Positions 14,874 through 20,618 of a stretch of 20,618 bases of DNA are shown one piece after another. The notes beneath the pieces were generated by a model, which did no database searches, was not told the DNA's origin, and saw nothing but the letters and a program-made list of their open reading frames with translations. Positions within the stretch are counted from its first letter, which is position 1, and every line of letters begins with the position of its first letter. The DNA lies in contig JAZQAV010000101.1 in assembly GCA_045545435.1 (NCBI GenBank), forward strand, positions 1 through 20,618, read 5' to 3'. The DNA is from UMGS1502 sp045545435. Its GTDB lineage: Bacteria > Actinomycetota > Coriobacteriia > Coriobacteriales > Eggerthellaceae. The position numbers were made by a program, and so were the translations under genes.

Positions 14874-15617
14874 ATGACCAAGCCGAATGAAGCAACCGGA
14901 GCAAATCCGGAGCGCGGCAAGGACGAGGGCATCAACATCCCTATTGAAGACGCCGCCGACGAGGCTGCAGCTGCAAACGAAGCTGCCGAGAGCCAGCAGG
15001 AACCCCAGCCAGAAGCTGATGAGGCTGCCGAAGAGGTAGTGGCAGAAGAGGTTGCTGCCGAAGAAGCCGACGTGGTGTCCGAGGCCGAAAGCGTGCTTGC
15101 CGATGCCGCAATGGCCGCCGCGGCTGAGCAATTGCAAAAAGCCCAGGCCGAAGCTGCCGATTGGCAGGGCAAGTATATGCGCTTGCATGCTGAGTGGGAT
15201 ACCTATCGCCGTCGCACCAAAGAGCAGCAAAAGGAAGAGAAAGCCCGCGCAACCGAAAAGCTGATGGGCAATCTTCTGGCCGTGCTGGACGACTTCGAGC
15301 GCACCATCTCCTACGCCGAGGCAAACGGCGAAGTTGGCCTTCTTGATGGCGTGCGTGCCGTGCAGTCGAAGCTGATCGATACGCTCACCAAAGACGGCCT
15401 TGAGGTAATTGACCCTGCAGGTGAACCTTACGATGCGCTTCAGGCTCAGGCCGTTGCAACGGTGGAGGACGCAAGCGTGCCCGATGAAACGGTTGCCCAG
15501 GTGTACCAAAAGGGCTACAAGATGGGCAACAAGGTTCTGCGCGCGGCGATGGTCACCGTAACAACGGGCGGACCGAAGCGTGAAAAGCCTGCAGACGATG
15601 CAGAAGATCAGCAATAA
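14874..15617 (+). CDS. grpE: Nucleotide exchange factor GrpE
   Basis: A 247-residue GrpE beginning five bases after dnaK; its GAAGGGA ribosome site lies in the last dnaK codons. The first 80 residues are very rich in Glu and Ala and probably unstructured. A long helix follows (about 80-135, QLQKAQAEAADWQGKYMRLHAEWD onward, here summarised), with YRRRTKEQQ, then LLAVLDDFERTI, and the C-terminal beta domain with GLEVIDPAGEPYD and VYQKGYKMGNKVLRAAMVTV, all GrpE hallmarks. It acts as a dimer in the cytoplasm and releases ADP from DnaK; in several bacteria it also acts as a temperature sensor. Tight spacing shows translational coupling with dnaK. The acidic N-terminus is longer than in E. coli, as is often seen in actinobacteria. 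Confidence 0.97.
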   Translation: MTKPNEATGANPERGKDEGINIPIEDAADEAAAANEAAESQQEPQPEADEAAEEVVAEEVAAEEADVVSEAESVLADAAMAAAAEQLQKAQAEAADWQGKYMRLHAEWDTYRRRTKEQQKEEKARATEKLMGNLLAVLDDFERTISYAEANGEVGLLDGVRAVQSKLIDTLTKDGLEVIDPAGEPYDALQAQAVATVEDASVPDETVAQVYQKGYKMGNKVLRAAMVTVTTGGPKREKPADDAEDQQ

Positions 15618-15664
15618 CAGGCGCTGCATCGTGCAAGGATGCGCACGACAAGATAGGTAGGAGC

Positions 15665-15699
15665 AAGGGCGGACTGGCGTGATGCACGGGTCCGCCTTT
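15665..15699 (+). promoter_or_regulatory. Hairpin between grpE and dnaJ
   Basis: AAGGGCGGAC (15665-15674) pairs with GTCCGCCTT (15690-15698) with one bulged G, followed by TGTTG rather than a full U-run. It could lower expression of the distal genes (attenuation) or stabilise the dnaK-grpE message. The 178-base gap is the longest inside the cluster. Confidence 0.45.
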
Positions 15700-15795
15700 G
15701 TTGTGAAGCTTGCAGGCACCGGTTTTGGCCGGGTGGCAAGCCCAAACGATAAAAACAATGGATAAACGCAATCAAAATGAAAGGTGGCGGGACGA

Positions 15796-16740
15796 ATGGC
15801 GGTAAACAGCAAACCTGACTATTACAAGACGCTGGGCGTCTCCCGCAACGCCACACCTGAGGAAATAAAGAAGGCTTTTCGTTCGCTTGCTCGCACCAAT
15901 CACCCTGATGCCGGCGGCGATGAAGAAAAATTCAAAGAGATAAACGAAGCGTACGAGGTTCTTTCCGACGAGAAGAAGCGCAAGCTTTACGATCGCTACG
16001 GAACGGCGCAGGAGAGCCAAATCCCCCACGGATGGGGCGGCGTGAACGTCGAAGACATCTTCGGCGGCAGCAGCTGGGCCGAGGTGCTTGAAAGCATCCG
16101 CAACGGCACAGGAGCATTCGGCGGAAACTTCGACTTCACCAACATCGGCGGATTCACGCAGCAGCGTCCGCGTCAAAACACGCGTCCGCGCAAGGGCAAA
16201 GACGTAAAGGTGTCGCTCAACATAACCTTCGACGAGGCGTTCAGCGGTGCGGAAAAACGCGTGACGCTGCGCGTGCCCGGTTCTTCCGAGAAGCAAACCA
16301 TGGATGTAAAAATCCCTGCTGGAGCGGTTGATGGCGGGCAGTTGCGCATCAAGGGAAAAGGCGTTCCCGGTGAAAACGGTGGCGAAGCGGGCGATTTGCT
16401 TATTACCACCGCAATTGACCCCCACCCCCTTTTCTCGCGGGATGGTGCCAACGTTATTGCAACGGTGCCCATATCCATCAGCGAGGCTGCTTTGGGCGCA
16501 AGCGTTGTGGTGCCTGCTCCCGATGGAACCAAAGTGCGCGTGAAGGTGCCTGCGGGCTCCCAAAATGCTACGCAGCTCACCATTAAAGGAAAGGGTGCAC
16601 CGCGGGTGAAAGGTACGGGCGCCGGCGATTTTGTCATCAATCTTGAAGTTAAAGTGCCAACAAGCCTGAACGCCGCCCAACGGAAAGCGCTCGAAGACTT
16701 CCAGGCAGCAAGTGAGGAGGGCGTAAGATCATGGCGTTAG
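15796..16740 (+). CDS. dnaJ: J-domain co-chaperone, zinc-finger-less (CbpA-like DnaJ)
   Basis: A 314-residue class B J protein. I chose ATG 15796, with AAAGGTGG just upstream, over a GTG at 15784. The J domain is residues 8-75 with the catalytic HPD at 36-38 (NHPDAGG) and the usual KEINEAYEVLSDEKKRKLYDRYG helix region. A Gly/Phe-rich linker with GGFTQQRPRQNTRPRKGKD follows, and then two beta-barrel client-binding domains: DVKVSLNITFDEAFSG..., RIKGKGVPG, GDLLITTAIDPHPLFSRDG and a C-terminal dimerisation part. The four CxxCxGxG repeats of classical DnaJ are absent, so by architecture it is nearer CbpA, although its position in the cluster is that of dnaJ. It delivers clients to DnaK and stimulates its ATPase. 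The end overlaps the hspR start by 10 bases, implying translational coupling. Whether the genome also carries a zinc-finger DnaJ cannot be seen here. Confidence 0.93.
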   Translation: MAVNSKPDYYKTLGVSRNATPEEIKKAFRSLARTNHPDAGGDEEKFKEINEAYEVLSDEKKRKLYDRYGTAQESQIPHGWGGVNVEDIFGGSSWAEVLESIRNGTGAFGGNFDFTNIGGFTQQRPRQNTRPRKGKDVKVSLNITFDEAFSGAEKRVTLRVPGSSEKQTMDVKIPAGAVDGGQLRIKGKGVPGENGGEAGDLLITTAIDPHPLFSRDGANVIATVPISISEAALGASVVVPAPDGTKVRVKVPAGSQNATQLTIKGKGAPRVKGTGAGDFVINLEVKVPTSLNAAQRKALEDFQAASEEGVRSWR

Positions 16741-17126
16741 ACAATGACAGAGACCGCAATCGCCCCGTGTACATGATTGGTGTTGCGGCGCAATTGGCGG
16801 GCATGCACCCGCAAACGCTGCGCTCGTACGAGCAAAAGGGTTTGGTAACCCCGCAGCGTACCAGCGGCAACACGCGCATGTATTCCCAGGCCGATATCGA
16901 ACGCCTGGAGCTTATCAATGAGCTTACCGACGAGGGCATCAATCTTGCGGGCGTCATTCGCATTCTCGATTTGCAAGGGCGCCTTGACGAGCGCGATCGC
17001 GAGCTTGACGACCTTCATAGGCGCGTGCGCAGGCTGGCCGATCGCGTGCATGAGCTTGAGACGCGCGAAAGTGTAACCACGCTTGTACATGCATCGAACG
17101 CGCTTGCCATCAGGAGATTGCCTTAA
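16731..17126 (+). CDS. hspR: MerR-family heat-shock repressor HspR
   Basis: A 131-residue MerR-type regulator; start ATG 16731 overlaps the dnaJ stop, with GTGAGGAGGGCG upstream. The N-terminal winged helix (about 13-70) has YMIGVAAQLAGMHPQTLRSYEQKGLVTPQRTSGN-type sequence (given here in summary), RMYSQADIERLELI, and INLAGVIRIL, which are signatures of HspR rather than of metal-sensing MerR. A short dimerising coiled-coil rich in Arg, Glu and Leu follows (about 80-115). No metal-binding cysteines are present. In Streptomyces and Mycobacterium HspR binds HAIR sites and, with DnaK, represses dnaK and clpB. Its place between dnaJ and clpB is the actinobacterial arrangement. The expected target here is the promoter at 12789, possibly through the 15-bp inverted repeat. 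Confidence 0.95.
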   Translation: MALDNDRDRNRPVYMIGVAAQLAGMHPQTLRSYEQKGLVTPQRTSGNTRMYSQADIERLELINELTDEGINLAGVIRILDLQGRLDERDRELDDLHRRVRRLADRVHELETRESVTTLVHASNALAIRRLP

Positions 17127-17180
17127 CGCGCAAACGCGTAAGCACGCGAGCGCGAAGCCGCGCGACCAGTTTTGTTGCGC

Positions 17181-17235
17181 CGCGGTACCGCGCAAAAGGC
17201 TTGCGCATGACAACGTGCTTGTCGTGCGGGCAAGC
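17181..17235 (+). promoter_or_regulatory. Palindrome and strong hairpin between hspR and clpB
   Basis: The 152-base gap holds a 12-base palindrome CGCGGTACCGCG (17181-17192), flanked by TTGCGC/GCGCAA (17175-17180, 17190-17195). Next comes a hairpin at 17199-17235: GCTTGCGCATGACAA pairs with TTGTCGTGC...CAAGC around CGTGC, with a two-base bulge and one G-T pair. No U-run follows directly. It may be a processing or attenuation structure, or a regulatory site for clpB. Confidence 0.5.
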
Positions 17236-17278
17236 CGCTAGAACACCTACGTTTAGTTTTTAGAAAGGAGCATCACCT

Positions 17279-19921
17279 ATGCCAAGGTTGGATAAACTTG
17301 CTCTTACTGCGCAGGAGGCCTTTCAGGCGTCCATGGGCATTGCAGGCGACGCTCAATCCGCTACCGTTGAACCGTTGCACCTGCTGAAAGCTTTGCTTGA
17401 GGCCGAAAACAACAACATCGACGCCATCTTGGAGCGCATAGGCGCAAACCCTGCAGCCGTTCGTTCCAATGTTGATACCGAAATAGAGAAGAAGCCGAAG
17501 GTTTCCAACACCATGATGCCCATGGCCATGCCGTCGAGCGCGCTTATGAAAGTGCTTGACGTTGCGGTGAAGGCGGCCGAAAAGATGGGCGACAGTTATG
17601 CCACCAGCGAGCATTTGCTCATCGCGTTGTCCGAGGACAAAGGCGATGCGGGCCGTTTGCTCAACATGGAGGGCGTCACGCGCAAAACCGTTGAAGCGGC
17701 TTACGAACAGCTGCGCGGCACGTCGCGCGTAACCGATCAGTCCGGTCAAATTGAACTGGATGCGCTTAACAAGTACGGCACCAATCTCACGCAGCAAGCG
17801 CGTGAGGGCAAACTCGATCCCGTTATCGGGCGTTCCGAGGAAATCCGCCGCACCATTCAGGTGCTCAGCCGCAGAACCAAAAACAACCCCGTCCTTATTG
17901 GCGAACCGGGCACGGGCAAAACGGCCATCGTGGAAGGCTTGGCCCAGCGTATCGTTGCTGGAGATGTTCCCTCCAGCTTGCGCGATCGCGATATCATCAG
18001 CCTGGATATTGCCTCCATGCTGGCGGGCGCGAAGTATCGCGGCGAGTTTGAGGACCGCCTGAAGGCGGTGCTGCGCGAAGTGAAAGAGTCGGGCGGCCAA
18101 ATTATCCTGTTCATCGACGAGTTGCATACCATAGTGGGCGCTGGCTCGGGCGGCGATAGCTCCATTGACGCCGGCAACATGCTGAAGCCCGCCCTTGCGC
18201 GCGGTGAGCTGCATGCCATCGGCGCCACCACGCTCGATGAGTACCATAAGTATGTCGAAAAAGACGCTGCGCTTGAGCGTCGCTTCCAACCCGTCGTGGT
18301 GGGCGAACCCTCTGGTGAAGACACCATCGCCATTCTGCGCGGCCTGAAGGAAAAGTACGAGATCCATCATGGCGTGCGCATAACCGACGGCGCCATCGTA
18401 GCGGCAGACGAACTCTCCGATCGCTACATTGCCGGCCCCTTCCTTCCCCCCAAGGCCATCGACCTCATGGACGAAGCGGCAAGTCGTCTGCGCATCGAAA
18501 TCGACAGTATGCCCGAAGAGGTAGATTTGGCTGCGCGCAAGGTGACGCAGATGCAAATTGAAGAGCAGGCGCTCATGAAGGAAACCGATGAGGCCAGCAA
18601 GGAGCGCTTGGAGTCGCTGCGCCGCGACATTGCGACGGCGCAGGAAAGCCTGGCAGCCCGCAAAGCTGAATGGCAGAACGAAAAGGACGTCATCGAAAGC
18701 GTTCAAAGCCTGAAGGCCGAGCTGGACTCCCTGCAGCTTGAAGAAGAGCGCGCTACGCGCGAAGGCGACCTGTCGCGTGCTTCCGAACTGCGCTATGCCA
18801 CCATTCCCGCACTTAAAGCGCGCCTTGAAGAAGCCGAGCGCACGCTCAACGAGAAACAGGCCGATGGCGCCATTCTCAAAGAAGAGGTAAGCGAAGAGGA
18901 AATCGCTGAAGTGGTGTCGTCGTGGACGGGCATTCCCGTGCAGAAGATGATGCGCGGCGAAATGGAGAAGCTGGTAGACCTTGAAGACCAGCTGCACAAA
19001 CGCGTGATTGGCCAGAACAAGGCGGTAGAGGCTGTTGCCGGCGCAATCAGGCGCAACCGTGCAGGCCTTTCCGATCCCGATAAGCCCATCGGCTCCTTCT
19101 TGTTCTTGGGTCCCACTGGCGTTGGCAAAACCGAGCTTGCGAAGGCGCTTGCCGAGTATCTGTTCGACACTGAAAAGGCCATGGTGCGCATCGACATGTC
19201 CGAATACATGGAGAAGTTCAGCGTCCAGCGCCTTATTGGTGCACCTCCGGGATACGTGGGCTATGACGAGGGCGGTCAGCTTACCGAAGCCGTGCGACGC
19301 CGTCCGTACTGCGTGATTCTGCTGGACGAAATCGAAAAGGCCCACCAGGACGTGTTCAACATTTTGCTGCAGGTGCTCGATGACGGCCGTTTGACCGACG
19401 GACAGGGGCGTGTTGTCAACTTCAAGAACGCCATCATTATCATGACCAGCAACGTGGGCAGCCAGTTCATTCGCGAGTTCGCCGAGAACAACGACGAGGA
19501 GCACCTCAACCGCGCCATTGACGAGGCGCTGCGGGCAACGTTTAGGCCCGAATTCCTCAACCGCATCGATGACGTGGTAACCTTCGACGCGCTTACGCTG
19601 AGCGACATCGAGCCCATCGTTGAGCTGCAGCTCAAAGACGTGCGCGAGCGTTTGGAAGGCCGTCATGTGACGCTGGACGTAACGCCCGCCGCCATGGAAT
19701 CGCTCGCCATCGATGGCTACGACCCGGTGTTCGGCGCTCGTCCTTTGAAGCGTTTGGTGCAGCGCGAAGTGGTGGACCGCATTGCCGATCAGGTGGTGCG
19801 CGGCAATTTGATGGAGCGCGACCATGTGCTCATCGATGTTGATATGGACGGAAAGTACACCTGTCGCGTTGAGAAGCCGCTTGATTTTGACAGCTTAACG
19901 TACGAATTGCCCGAAGCGTAG
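17279..19921 (+). CDS. clpB: ATP-dependent disaggregase ClpB (Hsp104)
   Basis: An 880-residue ClpB, normal length (about 860-880). Start ATG 17279 follows GAAAGGAG. The Clp N domain takes about residues 5-150. The first AAA+ module has Walker A GEPGTGKT (208-215), Walker B ILFIDELHT and the central-pore KYRGEFEDR segment. A long charged coiled-coil middle domain (about 410-525, Glu/Ala/Arg-rich) distinguishes ClpB from ClpA and ClpC. The second AAA+ module has GPTGVGKT (611-618), the pore motif PPGYVGYDEGG, Walker B VILLDEIEKAH and the arginine-finger region RPEFLNRIDD. The C-terminus is VFGARPLKRLVQ. No ClpP-binding loop is apparent, as expected. As a hexamer it threads aggregated proteins out in cooperation with DnaK, GrpE and the J protein. 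It is the last gene of the heat-shock cluster, probably read through from upstream and possibly with its own control in the 152-base gap. Confidence 0.98.
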   Translation: MPRLDKLALTAQEAFQASMGIAGDAQSATVEPLHLLKALLEAENNNIDAILERIGANPAAVRSNVDTEIEKKPKVSNTMMPMAMPSSALMKVLDVAVKAAEKMGDSYATSEHLLIALSEDKGDAGRLLNMEGVTRKTVEAAYEQLRGTSRVTDQSGQIELDALNKYGTNLTQQAREGKLDPVIGRSEEIRRTIQVLSRRTKNNPVLIGEPGTGKTAIVEGLAQRIVAGDVPSSLRDRDIISLDIASMLAGAKYRGEFEDRLKAVLREVKESGGQIILFIDELHTIVGAGSGGDSSIDAGNMLKPALARGELHAIGATTLDEYHKYVEKDAALERRFQPVVVGEPSGEDTIAILRGLKEKYEIHHGVRITDGAIVAADELSDRYIAGPFLPPKAIDLMDEAASRLRIEIDSMPEEVDLAARKVTQMQIEEQALMKETDEASKERLESLRRDIATAQESLAARKAEWQNEKDVIESVQSLKAELDSLQLEEERATREGDLSRASELRYATIPALKARLEEAERTLNEKQADGAILKEEVSEEEIAEVVSSWTGIPVQKMMRGEMEKLVDLEDQLHKRVIGQNKAVEAVAGAIRRNRAGLSDPDKPIGSFLFLGPTGVGKTELAKALAEYLFDTEKAMVRIDMSEYMEKFSVQRLIGAPPGYVGYDEGGQLTEAVRRRPYCVILLDEIEKAHQDVFNILLQVLDDGRLTDGQGRVVNFKNAIIIMTSNVGSQFIREFAENNDEEHLNRAIDEALRATFRPEFLNRIDDVVTFDALTLSDIEPIVELQLKDVRERLEGRHVTLDVTPAAMESLAIDGYDPVFGARPLKRLVQREVVDRIADQVVRGNLMERDHVLIDVDMDGKYTCRVEKPLDFDSLTYELPEA

Positions 19922-20224
19922 TTTGGCAATTGAGTTCGTAGTAGGGGCGCCAGCGCCTGGGCGCGAGCTGGTGAATCTTGGTGGCTGGATACTGGCGACC
20001 GAGATAACCAACGCCGCCGAGCTGGTGAAAGATAGCTTTTGAGCACAGGGGCGCATGGGATGACATGCGCCCCTGCTTTTTTATGGTGCAGGAACCTTTT
20101 GGCGTGCACGGCGGCGAGTCTGTTGCACGTTTGTGCCGCTTGCGTCTCTTTTTGTCTCTGTTGCGCCCGTGGAGCGGCGTCCTTCAATAGCAGATAAGTC
20201 CCAGTTTGTAATAGAATACGGCGC
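19922..20224. other. Spacer between clpB and the potassium-transporter genes
   Basis: This 303-base stretch holds a 3' tail of the clpB message with repeated GAGCTGGTGAA (about 19967 and 20019), the terminator at 20046-20082, and then DNA that must contain the promoter of the next operon. A -10-like TAGAAT at 20212-20217 lies so close to the ATG at 20225 that the message would be nearly leaderless; no good -35 is seen. Confidence 0.5.
20046..20082 (+). terminator. Rho-independent terminator of the heat-shock cluster
   Basis: CAGGGGCGCATG (20046-20057) pairs perfectly with CATGCGCCCCTG (20064-20075), followed by C and T6 (20077-20082). It lies 125 bases after the clpB stop. Confidence 0.92.
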
Positions 20225-20362
20225 ATGGGGAAGACGCAGGTAAACATAACCGAACGGATTAGAAGCGCCGTCACGGGCTACACGGTGCTCGTGCTGTGCT
20301 TCTTTGTCCTTTTGCTGGTGCTGTGGGTGATTATTGCCCTTGCGCGCATTTTGGTGGGATAG
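20225..20362 (+). CDS. 45-residue single-pass membrane peptide
   Basis: A short frame, too small for most gene callers: MGKTQVNITERIRSAVTG, then one strongly hydrophobic segment of about 24 residues (about 20-44), ending RILVG. It stops two bases before the TrkH-type gene, so the two should be co-translated. No Shine-Dalgarno is visible; a -10-like TAGAAT at 20212-20217 would place the transcription start near the ATG itself, fitting a leaderless message, which is frequent in actinobacteria. I do not recognise a family. A small subunit that stabilises the neighbouring potassium transporter, as KdpF does for Kdp, is possible but is inference from position and topology only. Confidence 0.5.
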   Translation: MGKTQVNITERIRSAVTGYTVLVLCFFVLLLVLWVIIALARILVG

Positions 20363-20364
20363 CC

Positions 20365-20618
20365 ATGTGGCAACGTTTCACGCTGTATGACGTGCGCGTT
20401 ATCTGCCACTATTTGGGCATGTTGGTGTTGTTCTCCACCTTCGCCCTGGCGCTGCCCTTTGCAATTGCGTGCATATACGGCGAGTGGCATGCGGCCGCCC
20501 GCTATCTGTTTGCGATGGGCATTACGTTGGTTGCCGGTTCTGCGCTGCGCTTCTGTCGTATTCAACCGGGAAGGCTAACGCGCCAGCAGGCCATAAGCGT
20601 TGTGGGCCTAGCTTGGAT
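20365..20618 (+). CDS. TrkH/KtrB-family potassium transporter, N-terminal part
   Basis: The first 84 codons of a membrane protein that runs off the right edge. It starts at ATG 20365, two bases after the small membrane peptide gene. After a short polar start (MWQRFTLYDVRVICHYLG) come two or three hydrophobic segments. Then comes RLTRQQAISVVGLAW, which matches the place and form of the conserved segment before the first selectivity-filter region of TrkH proteins (usually RLTRREAF...SW). The family forms the membrane pore of sodium- or proton-linked potassium uptake, working with a TrkA/KtrA nucleotide-binding partner, which would be expected nearby beyond the edge. The P-loops are outside the window, so the assignment rests on the N-terminus only. 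Confidence 0.7.
   Translation, partial: MWQRFTLYDVRVICHYLGMLVLFSTFALALPFAIACIYGEWHAAARYLFAMGITLVAGSALRFCRIQPGRLTRQQAISVVGLAW

Noticed and set aside
17273..19825. 850-codon minus-strand frame opposite clpB
   Set aside because: The plus strand encodes a full-length ClpB with all motifs; the antisense frame is a by-product of third-position GC bias.

Overview
The window looks like chromosomal DNA of a Coriobacteriia actinobacterium, most likely Eggerthellales/Eggerthellaceae. The evidence is the order dnaK-grpE-dnaJ-hspR-clpB, which is the actinobacterial HspR-controlled chaperone cluster, plus repeated arylsulfotransferase genes paired with SLC13-type permeases and a strong C-ending codon bias in the highly expressed genes. 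This placement is inference from gene content; no species is claimed.

Positions 1-5991 hold two copies of a two-gene module, arylsulfotransferase (ASST) followed by a DASS/SLC13-type permease. The first ASST is cut by the window edge; the second copy is complete. Each module has a GC-rich hairpin in the ASST-permease gap, and a clear terminator separates the modules. Neighbouring sulfotransferase and anion permease suggest uptake (or exchange) of a sulfated or anionic substrate followed by sulfuryl transfer. The complete ASST has no visible signal peptide, so the chemistry may be cytoplasmic.

Positions 5992-6976 are a gene-free, repeat-rich stretch: short hairpins, three 28-bp-spaced repeats, a strong terminator, then an inverted array of 26-bp repeats spaced exactly 42 bp apart, then AT-rich promoter DNA. 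It is followed by a short-chain dehydrogenase (6977-7762), a leftward 3-methyladenine DNA glycosylase I gene (tag, 7868-8488), a membrane-anchored NodB-type polysaccharide deacetylase with a long low-complexity N-terminus (8844-10400), and two tandem paralogous LysR-type regulators (10647-11570, 11737-12666).

Positions 12922-19921 are the heat-shock cluster dnaK, grpE, a zinc-finger-less dnaJ/cbpA-type gene, hspR and clpB. DnaK, GrpE and the J protein form the Hsp70 cycle, ClpB is the disaggregase working with it, and HspR is expected to repress the cluster. The dnaK promoter is a near-consensus TTGACA-N17-TATATT overlapping one arm of a perfect 15-bp inverted repeat whose other arm carries a mirrored, leftward promoter-like sequence. 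A strong terminator follows clpB. The window ends with a 45-residue membrane peptide gene two bases upstream of the start of a TrkH-family potassium transporter gene, which runs off the edge.

No rRNA, convincing tRNA, transposase, phage gene or CRISPR array was seen. The best candidates for undescribed biology are the 42-bp-spaced inverted repeat array, the palindromic dual promoter of dnaK, and the duplicated ASST-permease module.
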